From: Marinobacter salicampi
GTDB taxonomy: Bacteria > Pseudomonadota > Gammaproteobacteria > Pseudomonadales > Oleiphilaceae
DNA: 64,000 nt
Assembly (NCBI RefSeq): GCF_011074795.1
Contig: NZ_JAAMPF010000029.1
Location: 62,001 to 126,000 of the forward strand
Direction: 5' to 3'
Shown: one piece after another, positions 45,933 through 55,487 of the stretch
How the letters are laid out: every line of letters begins with the position of its first letter
Position numbering within the stretch: the stretch's first letter is position 1
Notes under the pieces: model-generated
The model's database searches: none
What the model was told of the DNA's origin: nothing
Seen by the model: the letters and a program-made list of their open reading frames with translations, nothing else
Program-made: the position numbers and the translations under genes

Positions 45933-46280
45933 ATGAACGAGAAGCCACACCTTGATGAAAAGGCTCTGGCTGAACTTCAGGATGTCATGGAAGATGAGTT
46001 CGATATTCTGATCAGTACCTATCTGAGCGATTCGCGGGACCGGATCGAGGCGTTAAGATCTGCCCTGAGATCCGCCGATGCCGATTCATTCACCAGGTCT
46101 GCACATAGTTTCAAGGGAAGCTCGGTCAACATTGGCGCGCCGCGCCTGGGCGCGATCTGTATGGAGGCGGAAGTGGCCGGACGGGAAGGGCGCCTTGGTC
46201 AGGCCGACAACATCCTCGAAGTCATGGAACGTGAGTTCAACACCATCAGCAATATGCTGGAGCGAACATTGCGAGCCTGA
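45933..46280 (+). CDS. Hpt-domain phosphotransfer protein
   Basis: 115 residues from the ATG at 45933 (GGGG seven bases upstream; an earlier in-frame ATG at 45912 has no such site). It is a four-helix Hpt domain with phospho-accepting His58 in SAHSFKGSS. It would carry phosphate from a hybrid kinase to a receiver, most simply the one in the adjacent HsbR-like protein. It ends before the fliK promoter. Confidence 0.88.
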   Translation: MNEKPHLDEKALAELQDVMEDEFDILISTYLSDSRDRIEALRSALRSADADSFTRSAHSFKGSSVNIGAPRLGAICMEAEVAGREGRLGQADNILEVMEREFNTISNMLERTLRA

Positions 46281-46287
46281 GCAGGTT

Positions 46288-46303
46288 TGGCACTGGTTTT
46301 GCT
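46288..46303 (+). promoter_or_regulatory. Sigma-54 promoter of fliK
   Basis: TGGCACTGGTTTTGCT is an essentially perfect TGGCAC-N5-TTGC element. It starts eight bases after the stop codon of the Hpt gene and is 60 bp before the fliK ATG. Confidence 0.93.
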
Positions 46304-46362
46304 GTAATCAGATTAATAGCCTTGTATTGATTAATCTGAGCCTTAAACGGCAAGAGGTTGCC

Positions 46363-47544
46363 ATGTCAGGATCGGCACTACCGATAGTACCCCTACCCGA
46401 AAAACCGGGCCCCGCATCATCCAAAGCGACAGCCCAGCCTCGGGATAAAACCGCGGCGAGCGCCTACGATGACGTTTCCGTGCAGGAAAGACGGCGTCTT
46501 GAGCGTCGCGACGTAGCGGCAGAATCCCGTCAAGTCTCGGCAAAACCACCGCAGTCTGCAGCCCATGACGACGCCCGTCCTGAGATTCCGGCAGACCAGG
46601 CCATTGCCGGACCCCGCAAAACCAGTGAGTCCGACAACGAAAAAGCCAGAGCGGAAACGTCCGATGGCGAGACAGACACGCCCACGACCGGGCTTGCCGG
46701 CGTCGCATCCGACGTGTTCCTGGAGCCCGAAGCCGTATTTACCTTTGCCAACCTTCAGGCGCTGGTCGGCGGCGAGGAAGAGCCCTTCAAGCTTGCGCTT
46801 ACCGGCTCTGGTGCGACTGCGCAGGGCAGCTCAGGCGGCCTTCTGCCGGAGGGGCTTTCGGCCATGCTGGTCGATAAGCCCGGGCTGAAGCAGCAGCTGC
46901 CAGGTCTTGAGTCGGAGAAGGTGGCCAAAGCCGGGGCCAGGCTGATTGAGAACGTCATGGGGCAGGTTTCTGCCGATAGTGGCAAAATTGTCGATCTCAC
47001 CACTGCCACGGCTACCGGAAGGTTTCAGGGAGCGCTTGAGCTGGCGAGCCAGCAATTGGCTCCGAATGCTGTTCGGCTACCCGAGGCGCCGGTTCCCCTG
47101 CGCGGCTATGCCACCAGCATAGAGCTGCCCGTAGGCCATGCCCAATGGGGGGACAAACTGGTCGGCAAGCTGACCTGGCTAACCAGTCAGAAGATGTCGG
47201 TCGCGGAAATTCACCTGACGCCCCCTGACATGGGCCCCATGGAAGTCAGGGTTCAGGTCCAGAATGATCAGGCCAACGTCACCGTTCACGCCGCTAACCC
47301 GGCGGTCAGAGACCAGCTCGAACTGCACAGCCATCGACTGAGGGACATGCTGCAGGGCCAGGGCCTGGATCTCCAGAGCTTTGATGTGACCGATTCCTCG
47401 GACCAGGCGTCCGGAGGCGAGCGCGATGGCGACCAGTCTGCCAATGGGCAAGGACTTTCGCAACTGATCGACGAGGGTGACCTGGCTGAAAACTCAGGCG
47501 CGCTGGATCTTGCCTGGCGCGGTGAGGTAGATCTGTACGCCTGA
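46363..47544 (+). CDS. fliK: Flagellar hook-length control protein FliK
   Basis: 393 residues from the ATG at 46363 (AGAGG upstream); the same frame is open further upstream but through the sigma-54 promoter and the Hpt gene. The N-terminal half is low-complexity (Pro, Ala, Asp), the secreted ruler part. The C-terminal Flg_hook domain is clear: KLTWLTSQKMSVAEIHLTP, PPDMGPMEVRV and VRDQLELHSHRLRDML. FliK measures the hook and switches export specificity by touching FlhB. Confidence 0.93.
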   Translation: MSGSALPIVPLPEKPGPASSKATAQPRDKTAASAYDDVSVQERRRLERRDVAAESRQVSAKPPQSAAHDDARPEIPADQAIAGPRKTSESDNEKARAETSDGETDTPTTGLAGVASDVFLEPEAVFTFANLQALVGGEEEPFKLALTGSGATAQGSSGGLLPEGLSAMLVDKPGLKQQLPGLESEKVAKAGARLIENVMGQVSADSGKIVDLTTATATGRFQGALELASQQLAPNAVRLPEAPVPLRGYATSIELPVGHAQWGDKLVGKLTWLTSQKMSVAEIHLTPPDMGPMEVRVQVQNDQANVTVHAANPAVRDQLELHSHRLRDMLQGQGLDLQSFDVTDSSDQASGGERDGDQSANGQGLSQLIDEGDLAENSGALDLAWRGEVDLYA

Positions 47545-47679
47545 GCCGGTAATTCCCCTCGCACCCGCAATTGAAGACAAGCTGGCCTGTTCAGGTCAGC
47601 TTTCCCGCTACGGATTCCGCTTTGCTCAAGCCCTGTGCTGAGGCTAAACTGCCGCAGTGTCTGGCAGGCTGGAGCAAAT

Positions 47680-47695
47680 TGGCCCGGCCTTTGCA
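47680..47695 (+). promoter_or_regulatory. Sigma-54 promoter of the fliL operon
   Basis: TGGCCCGGCCTTTGCA has GG and GC ten bases apart and TTGC at -12. It lies 52 bp before the fliL ATG and probably drives fliLMNOPQR-flhB. Confidence 0.88.
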
Positions 47696-47746
47696 TTATC
47701 CTATTTGTCTACCCTCCGGTTGACGGATTTCTGGCAGAAGCGACCT

Positions 47747-48241
47747 ATGGCTGAAAATACGCAAGCGGCTCCGGCCCCCAAGAAAAGCAAGTTAAAGCTG
47801 ATCATCCTGGTGGTGGTGGTGGTCGCCTTGGCGATCGGTCTTTCCGTCGCCGGTACCCTGTGGTTCCTCCAGGGAGCGGAAGAAGGAGGTTCAACGGCAG
47901 ACCAGCCTGAAACGGAGGTCTTCCAGGCCAGCCAGTACTATGTCATGGCCAAGCCGCTGGTGGCTGCATTACAGACCGACGGTCGTCAGCGATATGCCCA
48001 GGTGCATCTTGCGTTCAGTGCTAGAGATACTGAATCTTTGACTGCCCTTGAGAAGCACCTGCCCCTGGTACGGAGTCAGTTGCTGGCGGTTCTCGGCGCC
48101 CAGAAATTTGAAGAGCTCCAGACGCCCGAAGGTAGGGATCGGTTGATCTCGGAATTGCTCACTGCGGTCAACCAAGTACTGGAAGCCGAAGCCGAGCAGC
48201 CCATTGAACAGATTCTGTTCCGGAACTTTGTTCTACAGTAA
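47747..48241 (+). CDS. fliL: Flagellar basal-body-associated protein FliL
   Basis: 164 residues from the ATG at 47747. A short basic N-terminus and one membrane helix (LIILVVVVVALAIGLSVAGTL) are followed by a periplasmic stomatin-like domain ending PIEQILFRNFVLQ. FliL rings the stator units and supports torque. It heads the fliL-flhB operon; fliM starts 89 bp later. Confidence 0.92.
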   Translation: MAENTQAAPAPKKSKLKLIILVVVVVALAIGLSVAGTLWFLQGAEEGGSTADQPETEVFQASQYYVMAKPLVAALQTDGRQRYAQVHLAFSARDTESLTALEKHLPLVRSQLLAVLGAQKFEELQTPEGRDRLISELLTAVNQVLEAEAEQPIEQILFRNFVLQ

Positions 48242-48330
48242 TTGACACGCAGTGTCCCGGACGGCAGAGGTGAGCCCTGTGCCCCGGCCGGGATCCCGAT
48301 TTCGGGCCGACTCCAAAGGCAGGACAACGT

Positions 48331-49329
48331 ATGCAGGACCTACTGTCACAGGATGAAATCGACGCGCTTCTGCACGGCGTTGATGATGGTGACATCGATA
48401 CTTTCGACGACTCGGATGAGGGCGGCGTAAGAGACTACGACCTGGCCAGTCAGGACCGTATCGTTCGCGGTCGCATGCCGACCCTGGAAATGATCAACGA
48501 ACGGTTTGCCCGCTATACCCGGATCAGCCTTTTCAATCTTCTGCGCCGTAATGCCGACGTTTCCACCGGCGGTGTTCAGATTATGAAATTCGGTGAGTAC
48601 ATCCATACGCTCTACGTACCCACCAGCCTCAATCTGGTGAAAGTGAGGCCGCTGCGGGGGACAGGCCTGTTCATTCTGGACGCCAAGCTGGTGTTCAAGC
48701 TGGTAGATAACTTTTTCGGTGGCGAAGGCCGCCATGCCAAGATCGAAGGCCGGGAATTCACGCCGACCGAAACCCGGATCGTACAGATGGTCCTGGACCA
48801 GGTCTTCCACGACATGAAGGAGGCCTGGCATGCGGTACTGAAGGTGGACTTCGAGTACCTGAGCTCTGAAGTCAACCCGGCCATGGCAAACATCGTAAGT
48901 CCCAGTGAAGTGGTGGTTATCAGTACCTTTCACATTGAACTCGACGGCGGTGGCGGGGAGCTTCACATGGCCCTGCCTTACTCCATGATCGAGCCTATCC
49001 GCGACGTGCTCGATGCCGGCGTCCAGAGTGATATCGACGATGTGGATGAGCGCTGGGTTAACGCCCTGCAGGAAGACATCAAGGAAGTCTTTGTCCCGAT
49101 CAATACCACTGTGGCCCGACGCCGGGTTTCACTTCGGGAAGTCGCCCGCTTCAAGGCAGGCGACATTATCCCGGTCGAATTACCTGAGTTTCTGACGGTA
49201 ACCGCGAACGGCATACCGGTTTACAACGCCTCCATGGGAACCCGTGACGGCAAACTTGCACTGAAAATTCAGAGCCGGGCCAACAAGCCGGCTGTGAAGA
49301 AGCAACTGAAGGTAGGACGCAATGGCTGA
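48331..49329 (+). CDS. fliM: Flagellar motor switch protein FliM
   Basis: 332 residues. The N-terminal CheY-P docking peptide LLSQDEIDALLHG (residues 4-16) is intact. The middle CheC-like domain contacts FliG (GGxG-type NFFGGEGRH), and the C-terminal SpoA domain joins the FliN ring. It relays CheY-P binding to a change in rotation. The last eight bases overlap fliN. Confidence 0.96.
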   Translation: MQDLLSQDEIDALLHGVDDGDIDTFDDSDEGGVRDYDLASQDRIVRGRMPTLEMINERFARYTRISLFNLLRRNADVSTGGVQIMKFGEYIHTLYVPTSLNLVKVRPLRGTGLFILDAKLVFKLVDNFFGGEGRHAKIEGREFTPTETRIVQMVLDQVFHDMKEAWHAVLKVDFEYLSSEVNPAMANIVSPSEVVVISTFHIELDGGGGELHMALPYSMIEPIRDVLDAGVQSDIDDVDERWVNALQEDIKEVFVPINTTVARRRVSLREVARFKAGDIIPVELPEFLTVTANGIPVYNASMGTRDGKLALKIQSRANKPAVKKQLKVGRNG

Positions 49330-49819
49330 CGACAAGAAAGACCCCAAGGAAATGAGCGAGGACGAGAAACTCGCGGCCGAGTGGGAAGCAGCTATGGAAG
49401 AGTCGGGTGATGGTGACGATGACGTCGGCGACCAGGAGGATGAATGGGCCGCGGCCCTGCAGGAGTCGGGCGATGCCAAGGGTAGTGGGGCGAAGGTCAA
49501 GACCCCGGCCATGGAAGAGTTTGACAATGTTCCGGCAGGTGGCGGTTCAGGGTCAGCTCCGGACCTGGATGTCATACTGGACATTCCGGTCACCATCTCC
49601 ATGGAAGTGGGTAATACCCAGATTCCGATACGGAACCTGCTCCAGCTGAACCAGGGCTCGGTGATCGAGCTGGACAGGCTCGCGGGAGAGCCTCTGGATG
49701 TTCTGGTCAACGGTACGCTGATCGCCCATGGTGAGGTGGTCATGGTGAACGAGAAATTCGGTATTCGCCTGACCGATGTGATCAGTCCCGGCGAGCGCAT
49801 AAAGCGCCTGGCCAAATAG
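49322..49819 (+). CDS. fliN: Flagellar motor switch protein FliN with a duplicated N-terminal motif
   Basis: 165 residues, longer than E. coli FliN (137). The C-terminal SpoA domain is typical (IPVTISMEVGNTQIPIRNLL, GEVVMVNEKFGIRLTDV). The extra length is an acidic N-terminal tail of about 70 residues that carries two copies of EWxAAxxESGD (residues 20-30 and 41-51); other FliN proteins have a single motif of this type. FliN forms the base of the C ring and holds FliH-FliI. It overlaps fliM by eight bases. Confidence 0.95.
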   Translation: MADDKKDPKEMSEDEKLAAEWEAAMEESGDGDDDVGDQEDEWAAALQESGDAKGSGAKVKTPAMEEFDNVPAGGGSGSAPDLDVILDIPVTISMEVGNTQIPIRNLLQLNQGSVIELDRLAGEPLDVLVNGTLIAHGEVVMVNEKFGIRLTDVISPGERIKRLAK

Positions 49820-49821
49820 CC

Positions 49822-50367
49822 GTGATCCAGCGTCCACTGTGCCGTATCAGGCAAAGCATGACCACGGCTGTATTCGCGGCGACGTTCGCATTTCCCCTCT
49901 ACGCCGAGGCAACTGAAAAAGCAGCCAGCTCAGGCAACGCCTCCTCCCAGCTGGTCTCCATGGTCACGCTTGGGCTGGGCCTGCTGGCCGTGCTGGCGGT
50001 CATTCTCGGGTGTGCCTGGGTGGTACGCCGGATGAACGGCCTTACCGGCATGAATAACCAGGCCATCAAGGTGGTTTCGGTGATGGCGCTGGGAGCCCGC
50101 GAACGTATTGCCCTGATTGAGGTCGGAGACACCCAGATTCTCATCGGCGTAACCGCATCCGCCATCCGCACCCTCCACGTCTTTGATGAGCCAGTGGTAA
50201 CCCCGGGTCAAGGTGCAAACAGCGACTTTGCCCGCCGTTTGCAGGGATTGATGGCGAAATCATGGACATCCGGTCGCTCCCCTGGTGAGCCGCACCAGCA
50301 TAACCCTGACAGCTCTTCGGATACCGCCTCAACCAAGCGTGACAGGTCTGACGGAATTTCTTCATGA
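49822..50367 (+). CDS. fliO: Flagellar biosynthesis protein FliO
   Basis: 181 residues with a GTG start right after fliN; an internal ATG at 49858 is an alternative. A signal-like N-terminal segment ends FPLYAEA, followed by a membrane helix ([19 protein letters not shown]) and a cytoplasmic domain with [19 protein letters not shown]. FliO assists assembly of the FliP ring. The last four bases overlap fliP (ATGA). Confidence 0.92.
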   Translation: MIQRPLCRIRQSMTTAVFAATFAFPLYAEATEKAASSGNASSQLVSMVTLGLGLLAVLAVILGCAWVVRRMNGLTGMNNQAIKVVSVMALGARERIALIEVGDTQILIGVTASAIRTLHVFDEPVVTPGQGANSDFARRLQGLMAKSWTSGRSPGEPHQHNPDSSSDTASTKRDRSDGISS

Positions 50368-51125
50368 ACGCATTGCTGAAAAACCTTTGGCCTGGCATCG
50401 CTGGCGCGATGCTGATGTTGGTGGTGCCTGGCGCCCTGGCGGATTTACCGGGCATACCGGCCTTCACAGTAACGCCCGGGGAGGGGGAGAACGTCGAGGA
50501 GTACTCGGTAACCCTCCAGATCCTGGCGCTGATGACAGCGCTGACGTTCCTGCCGGCGATGCTGATGATGATGACCTCGTTTACCCGGATCATCGTGGTC
50601 TTCGCTATCCTGCGACAGGCACTTGGCCTGCAGTCAACACCATCGAACCAGATACTGCTGGGCCTGACCCTGTTCCTGACTATTTTCATCATGAAACCGG
50701 TATTGGAAGAAGCCAATCGGGTCGGACTGCAACCCTATCTCCAGGAAGAAGTGACGTCGCTAGAGGCAGTTGAACTGGCCTCCCAACCGTTCCGGGATTT
50801 CATGCTGGCGCAGACCCGGGAAGACGATCTGGGGCTGTTCGTCAGAATGGCCGATGAGCAATATGACCGGCCGGAAGATGTGTCTTTCTGGGTACTGTTG
50901 CCGGCGTTTGTCACCAGCGAGCTGAAAACGGCGTTCCAGATCGGGTTTATTCTCTTTATTCCTTTCCTGATCATCGACATGGTGGTTGCCAGCGTGCTGA
51001 TGGCCATGGGTATGATGATGCTGTCACCCATTATTATCTCGCTGCCCTTCAAGATCATGCTGTTTGTTCTGGTAGACGGCTGGGCGTTGATCATGGGTAC
51101 CCTGGCGGCCAGCTATGGGATTTAG
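50364..51125 (+). CDS. fliP: Flagellar export gate protein FliP
   Basis: 253 residues. A cleavable signal peptide (to about ALA, residue 26) and four membrane helices are present; the conserved blocks [23 protein letters not shown]-type [13 protein letters not shown] and [18 protein letters not shown] are all seen. Five FliP subunits form the core of the export gate with FliQ and FliR. It overlaps fliO by four bases. Confidence 0.96.
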   Translation: MNALLKNLWPGIAGAMLMLVVPGALADLPGIPAFTVTPGEGENVEEYSVTLQILALMTALTFLPAMLMMMTSFTRIIVVFAILRQALGLQSTPSNQILLGLTLFLTIFIMKPVLEEANRVGLQPYLQEEVTSLEAVELASQPFRDFMLAQTREDDLGLFVRMADEQYDRPEDVSFWVLLPAFVTSELKTAFQIGFILFIPFLIIDMVVASVLMAMGMMMLSPIIISLPFKIMLFVLVDGWALIMGTLAASYGI

Positions 51126-51155
51126 CGAAAGCACCAACACGGGGGAGTGCGAGCT

Positions 51156-51425
51156 ATGACACCGGAAACCGTGATCGATATCATGCGCGACGCCTTGTGG
51201 ATGATCGTGCTGCTGTCCGGGGCGATTATTACCCCGGGGCTGGTTGTGGGCCTGGTGGTCAGTACCTTCCAGGCCGCCACCCAGATTAACGAGCAGACCC
51301 TGAGCTTTTTGCCCAGGCTGATCATCACGCTGCTGGTGATTATCTTTGCCGGGCCCTGGATGCTTGGTCAGCTTCTTGATCATGCCAATGGTCTGATCGC
51401 CAACATCCCCTACCTGATCGGCTGA
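51156..51425 (+). CDS. fliQ: Flagellar export gate protein FliQ
   Basis: 89 residues from the ATG at 51156, with GGGGGAG nine bases upstream. Two membrane helices surround the conserved loop FQAATQINEQTLSFLPR. Four FliQ subunits wrap the FliP/FliR core. fliR starts three bases after its stop. Confidence 0.96.
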   Translation: MTPETVIDIMRDALWMIVLLSGAIITPGLVVGLVVSTFQAATQINEQTLSFLPRLIITLLVIIFAGPWMLGQLLDHANGLIANIPYLIG

Positions 51426-51428
51426 CCC

Positions 51429-52214
51429 ATGCTGCCATCGGATTTCGGCGCGGACATGATCGGCCAGTGGGTGGGGCAACATCTCTGGCCCTTGTTCCGA
51501 ATTGCCAGTTTTATGATGGTGATTCCCTTTATCGGTACCCAGCTGGTTCCCGCCCGCATCCGGCTGGGCCTGGCACTGCTCATTACCATCCTGGTTGTTC
51601 CGACCCTGGATGAGGTGCCCCAGGTCGAGGCGCTGAGCGCCGATGCGGTGGTCATCACCCTGCAGCAGATCCTGATCGGAGTCGGGATGGGGTTTGCACT
51701 GACAGCCCTGTTCCAGCTTTTTGTTATTACCGGCCAGATGATCGCCATGCAGATGGGCCTGGGTTTCGCATCCATGGTGGATCCTTCCAATGGCATCAGT
51801 GTCCCGGTCCTGTCACAGCTTTATTCCATCTCGGTGATGCTGCTGTACCTGGCCATGAATGGTCATCTTGTCGCTTTTGATGTCTTTGTCGAAAGCTTCC
51901 GGACCCTGCCGATCGGACTTGAAGGCCTGAGTCAGGAAGGCGTCTGGGCGCTGGCGCACCGGATCAGCTGGATGTTCGTATCTGCCATGCTGCTGGCGCT
52001 GCCGGCGGTAACCGCCGTTCTGATTGTTAACATTTCCTTTGGTGTCATGACCCGGGCGGCGCCCCAGATGAATATCTTCGCCCTGGGCTTCCCCATCGGT
52101 CTGCTTTTCGGCCTGTTTGCCATCTGGGTACTCCAGGCCAATTTCCTGCCGCATTTCCAGCTGTATTCTGAACAGACCTTCCAGTTCATGCGCGAACTGC
52201 AAGGGCAGCCCTGA
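51429..52214 (+). CDS. fliR: Flagellar export gate protein FliR
   Basis: 261 residues with about six membrane helices and the conserved GEIIAMQMGLGFASMVDP-type block (here TGQMIAMQMGLGFASMVDP). One FliR completes the FliP5-FliQ4-FliR1 gate and contacts FlhB. It lies three bases after fliQ and eight bases before flhB. Confidence 0.96.
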   Translation: MLPSDFGADMIGQWVGQHLWPLFRIASFMMVIPFIGTQLVPARIRLGLALLITILVVPTLDEVPQVEALSADAVVITLQQILIGVGMGFALTALFQLFVITGQMIAMQMGLGFASMVDPSNGISVPVLSQLYSISVMLLYLAMNGHLVAFDVFVESFRTLPIGLEGLSQEGVWALAHRISWMFVSAMLLALPAVTAVLIVNISFGVMTRAAPQMNIFALGFPIGLLFGLFAIWVLQANFLPHFQLYSEQTFQFMRELQGQP

Positions 52215-52222
52215 GGTGAACC

Positions 52223-53359
52223 ATGGCTGAAGACAACGACAACAGTCAGGAGAAAACCGAAGAGGCCACCCCCAGGCGCATGGAAAAGGCCAAGGAGGAT
52301 GGCCAGACCGCTCGTTCCAAAGAACTTGCAACCATGGCCGTAACCCTGGCGGGTGCGGCTGGTCTGCTGATGTTCGGGGGCATGCTGGCCCGGGCGCTGG
52401 AAAACATCATGCGCCAGAACTTCAGCATTGAGCGCGAGGTCATTTTCGACACCCATCAGATGGCTTTGTTCCTGATGGACTCGGCATGGGAGGCAACGGT
52501 AGCGCTGGGTCCGTTCATGGTTCTGCTTTTTATTGCTGCAGTGGCGGGCTCCATCGGTATTGGCGGCCTGCTGTTCAGCGGTAAGGCGATTGCGCCCAAA
52601 CTCAACCGGATGGACCCGATCAAGGGCCTCAAGCGCATGTTTTCCGCACGCTCCCTGATTGAGCTGGTCAAGGCGGTGGCGAAAGTATCACTGGTTATGC
52701 TGATTGCCATACTGATCCTGGATCTGCGGACGTCAGATCTACTCGCAATTGCCGATGAGCCGGCCATTCCGGCCATGACCCACGTGCTCTGGACGCTGGG
52801 CTGGAGTTTCTTTCTGCTCGCCTGCGCCACCATCGTGATTGCAATTATTGATGTGCCCTTCCAGATCTATGACCACCACAAGAAGCTTCGCATGACCAAG
52901 CAGGAGGTCAAGGATGAGTACAAGGACACCGAGGGTAAGCCAGAGGTAAAAGGCCGTATACGTCAGCTGCAGCGTGAGATGGCCCAGCGGCGAATGATGG
53001 CGGATGTGCCCGGTGCGGATGTGGTGATCACCAACCCGACCCACTATGCGGTTGCCCTGAAGTATGACCAGAAAACCATGGCAGCGCCCGTCGTGGTGGC
53101 CAAGGGCGGTGACGAGATCGCCTTCAAGATCATGGAAATAGCAAGAGAGAACAAGGTAGATATATTGCGAACACCACCGCTGACCCGGGCGGTTTACCAC
53201 AATACGGAAATCGGCGGCGAGATACCGGATGGCCTTTATATGGCCATCGCCCAGGTGCTTGCCTACCTGTTTCAGCTCAGGCAGTACCGGCGCGGCCAGG
53301 GGCCCAAGCCTGGTATGCCGAGTTTGCCCATCCCCAGCGATCTGCGGCGGGATATCTAG
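52223..53359 (+). CDS. flhB: Flagellar export switch protein FlhB
   Basis: 378 residues. The N-terminal DNSQEKTEEATPRRMEKA block, four membrane helices and the cytoplasmic domain with the self-cleavage site NPTH (residues 271-274) are intact. Self-cleavage after Asn271 lets FliK switch export from hook to filament proteins. It is the last gene of the fliL operon; the next gene is convergent, with stops six bases apart. Confidence 0.96.
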   Translation: MAEDNDNSQEKTEEATPRRMEKAKEDGQTARSKELATMAVTLAGAAGLLMFGGMLARALENIMRQNFSIEREVIFDTHQMALFLMDSAWEATVALGPFMVLLFIAAVAGSIGIGGLLFSGKAIAPKLNRMDPIKGLKRMFSARSLIELVKAVAKVSLVMLIAILILDLRTSDLLAIADEPAIPAMTHVLWTLGWSFFLLACATIVIAIIDVPFQIYDHHKKLRMTKQEVKDEYKDTEGKPEVKGRIRQLQREMAQRRMMADVPGADVVITNPTHYAVALKYDQKTMAAPVVVAKGGDEIAFKIMEIARENKVDILRTPPLTRAVYHNTEIGGEIPDGLYMAIAQVLAYLFQLRQYRRGQGPKPGMPSLPIPSDLRRDI

Positions 53360-53365
53360 CCGGCG

Positions 53366-54217
53366 CTAGCTCCGGGCTTCTACGATTCTGACAAATGGCG
53401 TGCCACGGCTATGGGGTATGGGCAGTTGATCGTAGAAATCTTCGGGGTTGTGGACGTGGACCTCGGGAAAGCCCTGGGCTTCAATATGCCTTTTTGTCTC
53501 GTCGCTATCGCTGAAATGGAAGCTGACCTGGCTTCGCGTCATCGCCCCGAGCACCTGGGCACACGCGTCCAGACCACCACGAATCAGAGGTTGCCGGGGT
53601 TTCAGGTAGCTTTCTGACAGATAAACCGAACCCGGATGCTTCGCCATGACCCCGGCCAGCCTCCGCCAGAAGCCGCTGATAACGTCCAGGGAGAAATAAC
53701 TGGTCAGGCCCTCTGTGACCACAATGAATGGCTTTGCCGGGTCCAGTACGCGCTCGACAACGGTCTCAAGAGTATATTCACCCCGGGTCGCCAGGATGTC
53801 GATCGGTGTGACCTGGTGGTATTGGGATAGCCGGTCTGTCGCAAGCAGCCGCAGAGCTTTGCGGGCCGCCATATCAGGCAGGTCGGCTTCAACCACGTGG
53901 AGCAGCGGATAGCGTTGCCTGAGCCTCAGTCCCCGTGGGGTCATGCCACAGGCAATCTCGATTATCTGGGTAATGCCCTGGTCCGCAATAGCCTTGTGGA
54001 TAAGATGATCAATGATCAGGTGGCGCTGCAGCAGAAAGGTGCGCAGGTTACCGCCCGCTACCAGCCGGCTCGCTGCCTCAAACGGGCTCATGAGATGGTA
54101 GAGCAGGCGCCCCTGGGTGGTGGCCAGACTGTCGTCGGACAGGCCATTCTGGTGCCAGACTGCGCCGGTATAAAGTGCCGTAAAGCTGATGCCGAAACTG
54201 TCAGAAGGATTCTTCAA
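53366..54217 (-). CDS. SAM-dependent methyltransferase, leucine-carboxyl-methyltransferase-like
   Basis: 283 residues from a TTG at 54217, preferred because GAAGAGG is six bases upstream; a longer frame to 54286 would overlap uraA by 86 bases and has no good site. The fold shows QIIEIACGMTPRGLRLRQRYP (SAM motif I, with GMTPRG) and VVTEGLTSYF, typical of the LCM/PPM1-type family. Substrate unknown; methyl esters, small molecules or lipid intermediates are all possible. It overlaps the uraA end by 17 bases and so is probably translated with it. Confidence 0.75.
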   Translation of the reverse strand: MKNPSDSFGISFTALYTGAVWHQNGLSDDSLATTQGRLLYHLMSPFEAASRLVAGGNLRTFLLQRHLIIDHLIHKAIADQGITQIIEIACGMTPRGLRLRQRYPLLHVVEADLPDMAARKALRLLATDRLSQYHQVTPIDILATRGEYTLETVVERVLDPAKPFIVVTEGLTSYFSLDVISGFWRRLAGVMAKHPGSVYLSESYLKPRQPLIRGGLDACAQVLGAMTRSQVSFHFSDSDETKRHIEAQGFPEVHVHNPEDFYDQLPIPHSRGTPFVRIVEARS

Positions 54218-55487
54218 GCGGTGCCTCTTCCCAGCCAGCTTTATTTCCTGGCAGTACCAGATTAAGCGCAATCGCCACCAGGGCACAGAGGGCGATACCC
54301 TCGATCTGGCCGATGGCCATCCCGCCGATGCCGAACACCAGGGTGATGCCGGTGATGATCAGGTTCCTGCGCTCGGAAAGATCCACCTGATGGCGGATCA
54401 GTGTGTTCAGGCCCACCACCGCAATTGACCCGAACAGCAGGCACAGTATACCGCCCATGACCGGCACCGGAATGGACTGTAGAGCCGCACCGAATTTACC
54501 CACGAAGGCCAGCACGATGGCAATGCCTGCGGCCCAGAGCATGACCCGCGGGTTAAAGTTGCGGGTCAGCATGACAGCACCGGTCACTTCTGAATAGGTG
54601 GTATTGGGCGGACCCCCGAAAAGTGCGGCAGTACTGGTTGCAAGGCCGTCACCAAGAAGGGTGCGATGCAGACCCGGCTTCTTGATGTAGTTCTTGCGGG
54701 TGACGCTGCCAATGGCCAGCACATCGCCGATGTGTTCAATGGCCGGGGCAATGGCCACCGGTAGCATGAACAGAATGGCCGACCAGCTGAATGCCGGCGC
54801 TATAAAATTGGGCAAGGCAAGCCAGGCGGCCTCGGCCACAACGGTTGTGTCGACGATGCCCATGAAGTACGAAAGCAGGTAGCCGGCCCCAACTCCAAAC
54901 ATGATCGGTACCAGCCGGAACAGCCCGCGGGCCCACACGGCAGCCACGATGGTCACCGCCAGGGAGATCATCGCAATAATGATCGCCACATCGTATGGCA
55001 CAAGCTGGGCGCTGCCGTCACCGGCCCGTCCCGACGCCATATTGACCGCAACCGGCGCCAGGCTGAGACCGATCACCATGATCACCGGCCCAATGACCAC
55101 CGGCGGTAACAGCCGGTTGATAAAACCGGTACCCCTGAGTTTGACCGCACCGCTCAGGACGATGTAGAGCAGTCCCGCGGCCAACAGTCCGCCCAGGGTT
55201 TCCTCGAGCCCGAACCGGGCTTTGGCAGCAATGATCGGTGCGATAAAGGCAAAGGAAGAGGCCAGGAAGATGGGAATCTGGCCGCCGGTGACAATATGGA
55301 AGATCAGGGTGCCGACACCGGCGGTGAAGAGCGCTACGTTCGGATCGAGCCCTGTGATCAGGGGCATCAGCACCAGTGCGCCGAAGGCCACCAGCAGCAT
55401 CTGCGAGCCGGCAAGGGCCTGGCGCCACACGGGTTCCTGTGGCGGCTCCTGTCCTGGAGGGTGCATGGCGTGGGACATATCAGACAT
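54201..55487 (-). CDS. uraA: Uracil permease
   Basis: 428 residues of the nucleobase-ascorbate transporter family, with about twelve to fourteen membrane helices. The conserved pocket block [19 protein letters not shown]-type (here [17 protein letters not shown]) and helix-10 signature are present. It imports uracil with protons across the inner membrane. Its first eight bases overlap the end of upp, which converts uracil to UMP, so this is a uracil salvage operon. Confidence 0.92.
   Translation of the reverse strand: MSDMSHAMHPPGQEPPQEPVWRQALAGSQMLLVAFGALVLMPLITGLDPNVALFTAGVGTLIFHIVTGGQIPIFLASSFAFIAPIIAAKARFGLEETLGGLLAAGLLYIVLSGAVKLRGTGFINRLLPPVVIGPVIMVIGLSLAPVAVNMASGRAGDGSAQLVPYDVAIIIAMISLAVTIVAAVWARGLFRLVPIMFGVGAGYLLSYFMGIVDTTVVAEAAWLALPNFIAPAFSWSAILFMLPVAIAPAIEHIGDVLAIGSVTRKNYIKKPGLHRTLLGDGLATSTAALFGGPPNTTYSEVTGAVMLTRNFNPRVMLWAAGIAIVLAFVGKFGAALQSIPVPVMGGILCLLFGSIAVVGLNTLIRHQVDLSERRNLIITGITLVFGIGGMAIGQIEGIALCALVAIALNLVLPGNKAGWEEAPLEESF

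Noticed and set aside
46078-46362. N-terminal extension of fliK into the Hpt gene
   Set aside because: The frame is open, but it would run through the Hpt gene and the sigma-54 promoter; the ATG at 46363 has its own ribosome site.
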